A stretch of DNA of 60,000 nucleotides from Takakia lepidozioides (taxonomy: Eukaryota; Streptophyta; Takakiopsida; Takakiales; Takakiaceae). Within the stretch, counting starts at the first letter, position 1; each line of letters opens with the position of its first letter. Location of the stretch: positions 43,879,053 to 43,939,052 of the forward strand of contig CM060732.1 in assembly GCA_030704615.1 (NCBI GenBank), written 5' to 3'. The notes under the pieces were generated by a model that did no database searches, was not told where the DNA came from, and saw nothing but the letters and a program-made list of their open reading frames with translations. Below are positions 10,150 to 21,861 of the stretch, piece after piece. A program made the translations under genes and the position numbers.

Positions 10150-13100
10150 ATGGAAGAAGAGTTGGAAGTAAAAGTCCTGCTCGTTGGAGGAGATGCATCA
10201 CCAAACAGGCTTGGTTCTGTGTTCACTATGCAAGGTGTCACATACAAATGCATCCGAGCAAAATTCTAGGTGATGAGCTTGTCTCAGCAAAATTTCATTT
10301 CCTTTCCATGGGGGATAGTGTCCTTTCAGCCAAGCAGGAAGAGAGGATGGTTCTGAAAGGGGATACTGTACACATTAAAATTTCAGACCAAAATGATGGG
10401 GACCAAGGATTGAAAAGACCTCTATCTTCCAGTGGTTCTACGATCTTGCATGAGGACAGACCAGGCGAGGACCCGGCACCAGTGTCTACCAAGATGAGGA
10501 TGGACCTTGATACACCCTTTGCTGGCGATGGTGGAAATGAAGACCATGTACATGAGCATGCACTTCAGCAGAGATCTGGTAGATTGTGCAGCACGTTGGC
10601 TACATCCAACGATATTCAAAAATGGCAGAAAGAGATTAGAGCCGTTGAAAGGAAATCTCTGCAGAAGGACGATGTGACAAGTTTGAGCTGATGACAAAGG
10701 ATCAACAAGGACAAGCAATGTTCCACATATGGTGTGTTGAGTGTGAGGATGTTTATGCACGGTCTGGGAAAAACAAATCATATGATGCATGTGCAAACTT
10801 TATGAGATCTCATTTGAGGAGTGAGGGGCATCGCATAGCCTATGAGAGGCGTCATGGGAAGGGTTCATCACAATGTGTCATCAGCCCTGTAAATGCAGAT
10901 GAAGCATTAGATGCAAAGAAGAACAGGGTGAAGGAGGCATTAGAGAAAGTCGCTCGGTTTTGTGAGGACAATCCTGGAAACAGATTTGAGATTGTGGAAG
11001 CCACAATTGGAGACTATTCGCAGTTGGGTTCCATAAGGATTAGGTGCCCACTTGATTCGAAGTGGCTACTCTTGTTTCCAAGGACAGGTTCTTTGCAATC
11101 TTCTTTGACAGAGCATGTGAAAGGAAAAACTCATGTCGATGCAGAGATTTGCCAGAAGGTTGGAAGTAGTGAAGGACCGTGCAAAAAGAGAGGAAGGCCT
11201 CCAAAGCCTATGATTGCCAAAGATGTAAAGCAACGGGATCTAAGCTCTTTCTTGGTCAGTCAACCTGTGTTGCCGTCCCCACCACTTGACAATCCAATTG
11301 TGGCATCAACAATGGGAGCATCCTCGTCACAAACTCCATACACTTGTGTTGACGCTGCCCAACGGGCAGATCTGATTGAGGATTGACAATTACAGCAAAG
11401 GTCCCAATGCAACAAAGGAAGAGACAGTTTGTGTTGGGGCCTATGGGATGAATGGTGGGAGTACAACCAGCAGAGAATAAGTCAGAAATCATTCCTTCAA
11501 GATAGCAAGGGAGGAAAGAATTGGTATGTCGAGCCGTTGACAAATGCAACCATCACTCTAAACAATCAAGAGCATAAGGTTGTTGGTACGTTTTGGCACG
11601 CGGATTGTTTTAGAGTGTCATTGGATGGGGAGCCATTTCCAAACTTGAGATGTTCAACATGTTCTTCCATTCCCTTAGAAAATGACTTCAGAATGAGGGT
11701 ATATAGAGAAAGAGGTGCCATGGAATGTAGAGGGGAGAGAGATACTAGCAAGGGAATAAGGTTGTCATATCTTGGAAATGCCGAGATTGTCAAACAAGTT
11801 TACAAAAACAGACAGGAGTTGAGACAGTTGAGGTTCAAATTGTGGGAGGCCAAGACCAAAGTGGCATCCTTGTCTGTGCGATATAGGGGTTTGAAGGAGT
11901 CTGGGATTGAGGCAATTGAAAGAGGAGATGTTCTCAAATTTTGTCGTGATATTGTTGATGCACATAGGAGGGGGATTTTGAAGGAAAAGAAAGTTTGTGG
12001 GATTTTCTTGTTGATATGGGCAAGAATATTGACAGGTCTCCACAAGGGAAGAGGTATGGTACTAGCACAAAAACAATGTTTGAGACTGTGCAGCTTTGGG
12101 GGGGTCCGAGATTGCATCATTTTTTGGCTTCAAATGTGGGGGGTCCTTCTATTGATACTACAAGACAGTCTTTGAGGAAAGGTTTGAAGTATAGAGCGGG
12201 AGAAACGGATGATATATTTCAGCATGTGGCTGGAATTTACAGAGATGTGATGGAAGATGCAAATATTCCAATGGGAAGCATCCCAGTGATGGTGGCCGAA
12301 GATGAAACTGTTGTGAAACGATTGGTACGTTGGATTGCTAGGGATGACACCCTTCTCGGGTTTTGTGGGCTTCAAGACAACCATGTATGTATTTCAAATT
12401 TTGTGGTGCAAGTGGGAGAAGGGGAATCAGGGTACGAACATATTGTGGAGGCATTCAAAAACAATGTGGTTGCCCATTATGCTAGAGTGTTGATAGCAAA
12501 TCCTCTACATGTACGGTTACCTCGATTGGTATTGGTAATCCAGCTCACTTGCAATAGATTTGACAACAATTTTGTGAGATCGCAATGGGAAGTGGTGAGA
12601 CAGTTGTGGGACAAATATGTGAGGGACGTGGTTGGGCCTATAATTGGGCATGCTTCAGACGAAGATAGTAGGAGGAGAAAAGTGATGTTAGAAAATTATG
12701 CCAATGGGGCTGGAAGTAGATTTTGCATCCCTTGGGAAGGATGGTTGTTTACAGGTCGAGTGTGCAACAGGGGAGATATATATGGACTCCATGATCAGGA
12801 CTTCATCCACAATGGGAAAAAATTGGTAAATCCCTTGGACAGTGCATCACGGACTTTGATGATGGGTGATGAGGTTGCTACATTGAATCATGTGTTATTG
12901 GTCTACCATTCATTTTCAGTGGACAAGCATGGACTTCGGGAATATGATATCAAAAGAGAAGATCGACAGAATTGGCAGCTCAACGACTGGCATCTCGGAA
13001 GGTGCAAGCTTGTTTGAGGGAGTTACAATCAACTGTGAATCATCGAAGAGAGAGGACCAAAGATACTGAAATTTACCTACACATCATTTCATGCTACATC

Positions 13101-14594
13101 GACATTTTTTTGTCTCCTCACATGTCATTGTGTGAGAGGGTATTATCTGCTGCGAAGGTATCATTTTTTTTTTCAGATTGTGGAAGTTGCGGCTATTCCA
13201 CCACGAGGTGTATAATCTGAAATCCTTCTTCATTAGCAGGGAAGCATACTTGGATTTACAAATTTCATGCTACTACGTGGTTCTACTTATCAAATTGTTC
13301 AAGGATAAGTTTAATCATGTGCAAGTTCCTTTGAGCCTTGTTGGTTCAGATGTGTGTGAAATATTCTTCAGCAAAGTGGGAGGTATGTTACGAAATGAGA
13401 GGACATATGACGGGTGTGATTTGATTGAGAGTGCGGGAGCATCAACACGCATATCCGAGTTCGAGGTGAATCCAAAAGGACCCAAGTTCTCAAGAGCTCA
13501 CAAGAAACAAGAACACATATGGTCTTCTTTGGAGAAGAAGCCAGGTATCCCCCTTGCTGATTTGTCCGACTTTTCTACTGTCCAATCAGATGATTGCATT
13601 GTGGAGGCTTTGAAAACTGGATTTCTAGAAGCGCAACTTTTATGCCATAAACTTGGGATGAAACCAAACAAAGCAACAAACTTGGATTGGTGGAATGGGC
13701 CATGGACAATTGAGAGACAAATGGAGGCCGAGCTATTCAAAAGCATGGAAGAGGAGGGTGATGATGTCGATGCCATAGATTCTATTTGTCCTCTTAATGC
13801 AGACACACATATTCAAAATGAGGTCGTGGAAGATGAATTGGTGTGGCGGGCCTTCGAATTCAATGGAGGATGTTTTGAGCCAACCTTTGGATGATCATGC
13901 GGAAGAGGTACTTGTTCAGAGTGAATTGAGACATACTCTGGATGCTGTCATTGATGAGTTTGAACAAGAGAAAGATGGATCGAAGGCAGTGGTTCCATTT
14001 GTCAAAGTAGACGGGAAGACCATATTCAAAAGCACTTTGGTTAGCCAACTCAATGGCAACCCTACTCTATCCAAGGATAGATTGACACGAGTAAGAAGTG
14101 CATCGATGTTGTTTTGCCGAGAAAACAAACCAACTACCAGCAACAAAGCCACGAGCTTGGGATTGGGTTCAGATTGTGCTGTATTTTTTGTTGATGAGGA
14201 GACTGCGATCCAAACTACAAACAAGAAAGGTAGACCAGGGAAAACCTGCAGAGGAGCAACCAAAGGCACTTGGTATTTGGGCAGGGTTCAAAGAATGCGG
14301 AAGAAAATCAATAAGCGGTTTGTAGAATGTAGGGATTCTGTTGATTTATTGGAGCGTCCTTCTCATATGGAGATTAGGTTAGCATGGTACCAAAAAATTC
14401 GAGGATGGGTCTATACGTACGATTTGACAGATAACATGATGGTTGATTTGGATTCCATTATCGCGTTAGCATGTTTAAAGTACAATGTCAAGTCAAACAC
14501 ATATGTTCTTGATGCAAATGACCGAAAAGTCTTTGACAACTTTATCAAAGGCAATTTTTTTTTAATTAATTTGTTAGATTTTATTATGTTTTAA
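10150..14594 (+). pseudogene. large zinc-finger DDE-like transposase, multiply frameshifted
   Basis: A long coding tract is spread over consecutive frames joined at apparent frameshifts near 10265, 10670, 11985, 12970, 13160 (in a T-run) and 13870, plus an in-frame TGA at 11384. From the N-terminus one can see a C2H2/BED-like finger at 10730-10850 (CVEC, then H-x5-H), a second H-x5-H block near 11120, and an AT-hook (KRGRPPKP, near 11195). A Cys pair (CSTC) follows near 11660. A core then reads LWGGPRLHHFLASNVGGPS, MVAEDETVV, YGLHDQDFIHNGKKLVNPLD and SDVCEIFFSKVGG, and the C-terminal region contains KSTLVSQLNGNPTLSKDR. The spaced acidic boxes and the HDQD..H..KKL.N box are reminiscent of RNase-H-fold transposases (inference). 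I recall similar uncharacterised proteins in animals and plants but cannot name the family. The element is clearly inactive. Confidence 0.65.
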
Positions 14595-14845
14595 ATGAAT
14601 AAATTCGATATAATATAAAAACATACATATACATATTGGAGGGTTATTTTTAATGATGGAAAATGAGAATATACATACAGAAGGAGGTACTTTCTAAAAA
14701 TTGTAAATTTTTGTATATTTACAGGAGGGGATTTTATAATCTTCAAAAAGTATGTACAGATGGGGTATAAACTATCCAAGGACCCGTATACAGGGGGTTT
14801 TTTTATTAGGCGACGAACGCACGTGATACGCACAGTTTATAAAGA
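14595..14845. repeat. G-rich motif array at 3' side of transposase pseudogene
   Basis: Five variants of a TACAGGAGGGGATTTT-like motif lie at about 14627, 14675, 14717, 14752 and 14785, spaced roughly 35-50 bases apart. The same motif type occurs at 5735-5825. Such arrays next to a transposase are typical of subterminal binding sites, but no terminal inverted repeat was found, so this is only a suggestion. Confidence 0.4.
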
Positions 14846-16015
14846 GTGCACCCCACGGGATTTTGGCTAATTCACCCAGTACCAGGACCCCCTACTACCA
14901 ATCCCATACGTAACATAAAATCCACTATTACACGCAAAACACACAAACAAGCCTCAGCCTCTACTAGCCATACCAAAGCTCATATCCAAAAATGGACACA
15001 ATCTACAGTTCTTCACCACAAATTGTCAAACTCCTTCTGGCGCACCAAGACTGTCGCCGACGCGCAAATTCGACAAACACTCAAATTTCATTATGCCCAA
15101 TACATGGGACACCAACGCAAGTACATCTTCAAGCCACGCCTATTCTCATCCCCCAACTCCCCGTTTTGCTCACGTACACATACAGCACGTGACACATGGC
15201 CCCACCTCCTTAGTCAGTGTACTCACCCCATTATATATGGTCTCCGCGTCACTCATCATAATCACGCAGTCTGGCACATCCATAAACTTATCATGTCCAA
15301 ATTAGAAACCAGATGGTTCTCACTCATCAATGCTGGTACCTACCAAGGCCGACCCCCTGACCACACTGTCCCTCACTGGATACTTCAGTATACTTGTCAT
15401 CACTCATCATGTACCTGCCCCTCTCGGCTCTGCCCGGATATTCTACTTGTTCAAGCCTTACCCATCAATGCCCCCCTACCCACTTCCCCTTCCCCAGAAT
15501 TAACCATTCACTTCGTTGAATTCACATACTGTAATGACCGATACCCAGCTCCCTCCACCCTAGAGAAACAACAGAAATATGCCTCCTCATCCTCACCATC
15601 CGCCAGCGTGGATGGCGCACCGGCCCCATATCAGTTATCACAACCAGTACTAGAGGTGGGATTCATACTGCCAGTATAAATGCGTTTCACGACAATCTTA
15701 AAATCCCTATCCCCTCGATCCATAAATGCTTTAAAGCCATCCACCTCACTGCGCTCCGCTCCCTCACTACCATCATCACCAATAAGCAACAACTCGAGTC
15801 CAACCCCTCTGCGACACCCCAGGGTACCCCTGGGTACTCTAGGCACCACTACCCTATTTCCTACCTCCTCCTGGTTACCCAGTGTCCCCTGGACACTTGT
15901 TCTCTTTATAGGGCCCACCCCCAAAAGGGGGCAATAGCCGTAAGGCGAAGTGGCTCTTAGTTACGCTGGCTTTGGCCGGAGTTTTCTCTCTCTATATAAT
16001 AAAGCCCCGATATGA
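14846..16015 (+). mobile_element. C-terminal fragment of a LINE (C-rich family)
   Basis: The 277-codon frame 14846-15679 reads like the C-terminal domain of a plant LINE polyprotein. It has FHYAQYMGHQRK, a Cys/His cluster with DTWPHLLSQC, VTHHNHAVWHIHKL, then NAGTYQGRPPDHTVPHWIL, a CTCPSRLCPDILL segment and VEFTYCNDRYPAP. A frameshift near 15640 lets the frame continue as INAFHDNLKIPIPSIHKCFK. The 3' end contains CCCCCAAAAGGGGGCAATAG and closes with a TATATAATAAAGCC stretch near 16000. The reverse-transcriptase part is missing, so this is a 5'-truncated copy. A T-CATTCATTCATT microsatellite follows. Confidence 0.7.
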
Positions 16016-16840
16016 TAAAAACCCAAAGTTGTGCATTCATTCATTCATCACATAATTAATCCATAATCCTTTCATTTGTGCATGACGATGCAAGTGGGGT
16101 CCGTAAGACAATCACTCGTGCGCCTATTACCATACCATGCCTCATTCAACAAATGTAACCTATTATAGGTCCACCCATGCCCTGTATTCACCCCATAGGT
16201 TGTCGTCATGGGGTGGTGGTTGGTGATAGGGTGCTCTACTCTATTCGCGTGTTCATGCGAGTACACTCACCTGCTCACGTCAGCAGAGTCACCCACTGCC
16301 CCTGCACACTCACCAATTCCCGTAATCCATCTACCAATCTAAACATGTGTTCTACGTGAAGCCCGAGACATCATGATAAGACGGATATGCAATGCTTTGA
16401 TGTTGGAAATGGAAGGTTTTTATATGTGTGGGTTTTAGGCTCTTAGGCGGCCTGGGGTGTTGGAATTGGGTGACTGCCCCACCTGCATTCAATGCTCCCA
16501 ATAGTTAGTGTCTCCCTATTAGGTGCCTAGTTAGTCTTAACTGAATTTAGTGCCCCATTCACAGTTAACACTAATAAGAGAATCACTAATTGGAGAACTT
16601 AAATCTAATGGCGCCCCACTAAAATATCAATTAGTGCCCTATTTGTATGGCGATTCAGCCCTGTGCGTCCTATGAAAACAGCCTTTGCCAAGTGACATAT
16701 GAGAGCTTGTTGGTCGGGTCTGCCTTTGCTCTACTCCACTGCCCAGCTCCACTTATTCCAGTCCCTATAACTGCTCCTATACCAATACCATACCAGGCCT
16801 GAATAATGTCTCCTCTCCATCCTCGTTAAGCAAACAGACA
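16016..16840. other. intergenic; possible Tourist-like MITE at 16440-16660
   Basis: No gene is seen. The block around 16476-16530 (GCCCCACCTGCA, CCCAATAGTTAGTGT) matches the complement of a block at 27660-27735, which points to a shared short repeat family. Exact ends could not be placed. Confidence 0.35.
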
Positions 16841-17357
16841 TTGTCTAAGGGCCTTATCTCTAAACTGCCCCTACCTTCATCTTCCCCCGTTTCTAACCCA
16901 TGTCTCTGTTTTACAGAACCGTCTCCAGGCAATGGCTCTTCCTCACTCTCGAGTCCTGGCTACCAAGCCCTCTGGGCACGTTGGTTCTCTACACTTCAAA
17001 CCGTCCTACAAAAAAGCTACTCCCCCTGCAGAATTATACACATTTTCTGGACCACTTCAAATTCGTTTTCAATACTGTGCTTCCACTCTTGTCTCACCAT
17101 GACCTCACTTACTATCCGCTCTCAACTGCCCCACTGGGACATGCTGTATCTCTCCAGTTCAAAAGGCTTTACACAAAGGCTACACTCCCCTGGGGAGCCT
17201 GCACAAATATTTCCACTTCAAGATCATACTCAATTTTATGCGTCAACTCTTCATGCATCATCTTGTCTAGCATTTGCTCCCAATCACTATCCACTCACAT
17301 GTTACTCGTGTCCACTTCCTAAATTGTTCCTATCCACTTACGTCCAGCCCCTGCACT
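16841..17357 (+). mobile_element. C-rich LINE remnant, left half (split by CACTA element)
   Basis: Open C-rich sequence of the same composition as the LINE fragment at 14.85 kb, with two overlapping long frames and several stops. Translation is only weakly LINE-like, so its identity rests mainly on composition. The sequence is interrupted at 17357 and appears to resume at 20974 after the CACTA insertion. If the CACTA element and one ACT copy are removed, the two halves join smoothly. Confidence 0.45.
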
Positions 17358-17999
17358 CACTACAACAGATTGCGGCTTTTATGACTCCCATGGGTGCGCA
17401 GTCATGACAAATTTGTGGCAGAAATACCATTTGCAGTCGAAAATGCTTTTGAAGTCATAATGCAGGTCTGGGGAAGGCGTATATGCGTCTGCATGGCTCT
17501 GGACTCAGGTCAAACATGTTTGACCACGAATATTGGCATGGCAGATATGACTACCAGTCACAGTCATGGCTACACTGGAATGACGTGTGCATATTGCAAG
17601 ACAGACATATGACTTCATGACTCTCACTCTAATGCATTCTGCCAGATCATCACATGGATGAATCACTACATGACTACACGTGTCGACACATGCTTTTCTG
17701 GTGTGGTTTTTTTTTAATGTACGATGTGAAGAAGTTTGTCCATCCTGCAAATGTGGGCTGTTGGCTCCTGTTAGTACCATGATTTGATATTCTCCCTAAT
17801 GTTTACAAGGTTCTTGGGAAAGTCAGCTTGGTCTTAGCAGGCCGTGTTTCAATGTCTGCCTGCTCAGCTGCACCGTGGTGCAGGTTCTCACTGACCAATC
17901 CGACATTACCTGACTACAGACACAAGCATCACACACAAGAGGTCCTTTTGTCGGTCAAATCCTCCATGGGTCATGACACAAGGTCAAGGACAGTGTGGT

Positions 18000-18290
18000 G
18001 AGGGCACCTTCTTCTTCGACCTATTTCAGCCTGTTTTGCCCTCTCATCAGACTCGGCCCTGAGATGCATATTGAATTTTGTAAGTTAGCTCATTGCTCGT
18101 CGATAAGTAGGGTTGGGGGTGTTTGCTGGAACAATTCTAGGCTGTCATTGTCAGCTGCTAGCAGGAAGGCAAGGATGTATGCATGATTTTGTGCAGAGGC
18201 ATAGATAGCTGAAGGAGCAGGGATAGAGTGTGGGCCCAGATTCGTCCAAGAGGGCCGGATTTCAAGCTCCCTTATTTCAGTGTCATCCAT
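18000..18290 (+). pseudogene. PDF-motif cassette fragment inside CACTA
   Basis: This block is collinear with 6640-6860 outside the element. It shares TTCAGCCTGTTTTGCCCTCT, GTGTTTGCTGGAA, TGTCAGCTGCTAG and CAAGAGGGCCGGATTTCAA. It would encode the start of a PDF motif (PDFK) but has no continuous frame. Confidence 0.55.
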
Positions 18291-18834
18291 TCAGCCAGGG
18301 ATTTCCTGGTGACATTGCCAAGGCTTTACTCGCAACACGATGCTTGTAAAGCTTCCTTAGCTTGAATGCTGATTATGCTTGAATTATTAGGTTTGTAAAG
18401 CCAGTTTTGAAATTTTCATGGTAATCAGCTCTCTTGAAAATCTGTAGGTTGCAAGCCATTTACAGCGGGCCGTGGGTGGACTGGAAGATAGCCATTGAAA
18501 GTCCTGGTGCAAGTTAATACCAGTGGAGAGCAGTGTAAGCTTCATATGCCTTTTTGGTGCTAGTTATCTTCATGTATGGTACTGTTGAACACCAACAATC
18601 TTTTGATGAGATTCTGTCTTGGTGCACGTGTCTGATAAAGAAAGACGGTAATGTTTGTTCTGAAACCTGAAGGTGTGAAATGATTCAACACAACAAGAGC
18701 ATTACGCGTGTCACAGTACAAGCTGTAAGAAAGCAAGAGATACATAGTTATACAGTCAAACAGACAACTATCAGTTTCTGTGGAATCTCTTGCTAATGGC
18801 AGGATGGGTTGGGAATAGCCAAGTCAGGAGGTGA

Positions 18835-19327
18835 ATGCTTGTAAAATTACCACATGTCCTTCTGAACACTGCCCCTGCCCTGGTGGACATGTATGCCAAA
18901 TGTGGGTGCATTGAGGATGCAAAGGGAGTGTTGAACACTGTGGCTGAACGAGATGTGGTGTCGTGGAGTGCGATGCTTGCAGGGTATGCACAGCTGGGGT
19001 GCGGGATGGAGGCTCCAACCTTTGAGAAAATGATGGGGGAAGGGGTGAAGGCCGCGGACATAACGTTTGTGTGCGTTTGCAGTGCGTCTGGCAGCCCTGG
19101 AAAAGGGCAAAGAGATCCCTGGTGACATCATCAAATCTGCAATTGTACCAGATGTCATCCTGAACATTGCTTTGGTGGCCATGTATGCTAAATGTGGGAG
19201 CATTGAGGATGCCAAGGGAGTGTTCAACACTATGGCTGAACTAGATGTGGTGTCGTGGAATGCGATGCTTGCAGGGTGTGCAGAGCAGAAGCGCGGGATG
19301 GGGCTTTGGACACCTGAAAGCAAATGA
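18835..19327 (+). pseudogene. two PPR (PLS-type) repeat fragments inside CACTA
   Basis: Frame 18835-19125 reads ALVDMYAKCGCIEDAK followed by AERDVVSWSAMLAGYAQ. After a frameshift, 19067-19327 reads LAALEKGKEIPGDI, VPDVILNIALVAMYAKCG and ELDVVSWNAMLAGCAEQ, then a stop. These are canonical L and S repeats of plant PLS-type pentatricopeptide proteins (VDMYAKCG, DVVSWNAM). There are only about two repeat cycles, with no start, targeting region or C-terminal E/DYW domain, so these are captured fragments. Confidence 0.85.
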
Positions 19328-20060
19328 TGAAGAAAGGGATGAAGGTACCTTCTTCAACATATTTCACCCTGTTTTCTCTGCTAGTGTTTGCTTTGACAAT
19401 TCTAGGCTGTCATTGTCAGCTGCTAGCAGCAAGGCGAGGATGTATGCATGATTTGTGCAGAGGCATGGATAGCTGAAGGAGCAGGGATTTCGTGTGGGTC
19501 CAGATTCGTCCAAGAGGGCCAGATTTCAAGCACAAGATTACCTGTGATTCCCTGTGGATCAATAGCTACAAGAAACCTGCATGGGTAGATGGTCAACTGG
19601 CAGCAGCGGCACAAGTGATAAAATCAGGCACTGCTAATGAAGGCATCTTCTTCAACACATTTCACCCTGTTTTTCCCTCTTATCAGAATCGGCCCTAAAT
19701 TTACATGTTCAATTCTGCAAGTTAGCAGGTTGAGTGAATCTAGTTTGGAGTGACTTTGACATGATACTGCCAAGAAAGTGTCAAAAAATAGGTAACACAG
19801 ATGAGGAGAAGCTGTGGAATGAATACTTATATGAGCCCAGTCACTGATGGGTCAACCGGGGCAGAAAGGTGAATGCCTGCTACATTTCAGAGAGTAGCAG
19901 ACGCAATTCAGCATAGGAACTAGTGTGCTACGCTGAGTTGGGTGTTCCCTAGAACAAATGTAGGCTGCCATTGTCAGCTGCTAGCAGCAAGGCAAGGATG
20001 AATGCTTGATTTGTGCAGAGGCATGGATAGTTGAAGGAGTACAGATAGAGTGTGGGTGAC
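19328..20060 (+). pseudogene. PDF-motif cassettes inside CACTA (second and third copy)
   Basis: Frame 19492-19698 contains RGPDFKHKITCDSLWINS, YKKPAWVDGQL and then AAAAQVIKSGTANEG, which is the best preserved PDF motif of the window. Near 19815 the sequence reads KLWNEYLYEPSH and then a stop, the first half of another motif. At 19925-20060 a further shortened copy repeats the TGTCAGCTGCTAG block. Similarity to the 6.4-9.8 kb copies shows a common origin. Confidence 0.6.
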
Positions 20061-20973
20061 GCAGGGTGTTGGGCAATGGGCAAGACGTCTTTGTATAAAC
20101 GTGAGTGACCTTCCTATCATCCTGGGTCTCATTTTTAGTGCATGTTTATTTGTGAAGTATCTGACGACTTCACCAACACACACCAACCTTTTTGCTTTGG
20201 TTTGTTTACGACATGGGATAGAAGTTACCATAAACAACACTGACATTGGTTTTTCATATATGGTATTAGATAATTTTCTTAATTGTTTCTGCCTTGGCAG
20301 GTTGCTCAGTGACCTTCCCTGGACGCTTTTGATAATGATAAATAGATTGGTAAATAGAGATGGTGTACAATCTCTTGGTTTTGCTCAGCTTGTTGCAGTT
20401 ATGTCTTGCCGCCTTGTTCTCTTTGTATTATATATTATATTTCATTGTTGTAATAGACATGTACATGACTGCTATCATAGTCATAATAATGACTACATCT
20501 ATTTTCACTCTCCAATAGTACTACACCACGTGGCAGAAATACAAATATGTAAAAAAATAGCAATACACCCAAAAAAACACCCATCATGACACATGTCAAT
20601 CTGTTGAGGGACCACGTGTAAAAATTGCAACGCGCCACGTGTTGCAACCAGATTAGCACGCCCGTAGTCATAGTTCGCAGTCATGGAGAGCTAACACTCT
20701 GCCACGTGTCATTTCCTGTATCGAGCATGTGCCACTCTTGCACAGCCGCTGACATGGACTACACTGTCCGTTCAGTCATTCAGTAAAGCCAGCGTGTATG
20801 ACTACCCCCACAGCTGCTCAGGCGCCACGTCACAGCCAGCCTACAGAGTCATATCTGCCATGTCACAACTGACTAGGCTTTTACGTCTTCAGAGTCAGGA
20901 AGTTGTAAATGGCTTCCATAACTGCATTTGCAGTCATAACACATAGACGTAAAAGCCGCAATCTGTTGTAGTG

Positions 20974-21765
20974 ACTCTACTCGATTCTAGTGCACTCCCC
21001 TTCTGTCACACTGACCACCTACTACAACACGACGTCACATTCGACACACCGGTACACACCTACCATCAGTCTAGATATCATCCCCTACAAGCTACCCCTT
21101 ACCCTCATCCCACTGGCCACCATCCCATAAATGTATATCATATATCCACTCCTCGCCACCGATTCCCAGAATACTACACCTTAGCATATACAAGATACAA
21201 CGAATTATATCCACGTTATGACACACATATTATAACCAATCGAGCACTGCACCCAAAATTACAACTATCCCACCCCCAGGGGTATTACAAAAGACTGCCA
21301 ACATCACTCACATTAACCCAGCACACTCCAAATACATACTCCCTCATTGGGCCCCACTGCCCACACACCATTATCTCCCAATGTTCCACTCATTGCGCCC
21401 CATGCCCTCTTATGACCCCCCGCATCTACATCCCAATGCTAACTCAAAACTTGTACTGAACAATACATTTATCCACACCCCCCATTTTCCGGGGTTTACA
21501 TGACATAATCCACCCAACGGGCCTCACAATAAACCAAACTAGTGACCTTTGGTATGCTCATGATCCATCAGTCATGGCTAACACCATCTGTTATCACATG
21601 CAGCCTCTTTATACCCCTCATAGCAACATCTCAGCCAAAAACAGCTAAACCACATTGTTTGCTCCACCCTCCTATCACTCCTACCTACACCAGAAACCAG
21701 TGCACCCTCTCAATCCAACCTCCTCCCGTTCACTGCAGCTAGATAGAGAGCCCCGCACGCACCAA
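20974..21765 (+). mobile_element. C-rich LINE remnant, right half
   Basis: C-rich sequence with a 162-codon open frame (20971-21459) that has no recognisable domain. It continues the 16841-17357 remnant across the CACTA insertion. Assignment to the LINE is by composition and continuity only. Confidence 0.35.
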
Positions 21766-21861
21766 AGTCACACACAAAGTTGGAAGTTCAAAGTTGGAAT
21801 TGTACCAAATGTCAACCTGAACACTGCCCTGGCAGCTCTAGAAAAGGGGAAAGAAGTGCAT
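21766..21861 (+). pseudogene. PPR fragment, left half
   Basis: Reads KVGIVPNVNLNTALAALEKG then KEVH, a PPR linker. It is cut by the CACTA insertion at 21862 and resumes at 22857. Confidence 0.7.

Larger units (their letters stand above)
17358..20973. mobile_element. non-autonomous CACTA (En/Spm) transposon with captured gene fragments
   Basis: The element starts CACTACAACAGATTGCGG at 17358. The same sequence is found in inverted orientation ending at 20973, and the perfect terminal inverted repeat is 24 bases. It is flanked on both sides by ACT (17355-17357 and 20974-20976), the 3-bp duplication expected for CACTA elements. About 300-500 bases at each end are packed with TATGACT/AGTCATA and CATGAC motifs in both orientations, the usual subterminal repeat zone. 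No TNP2-type transposase is present. Instead the centre holds PDF-motif cassettes (18.0-18.27, 19.34-19.72 and 19.93-20.06 kb) and two PPR repeat fragments (18.84-19.33 kb), so it is a gene-fragment-carrying element. Confidence 0.93.
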
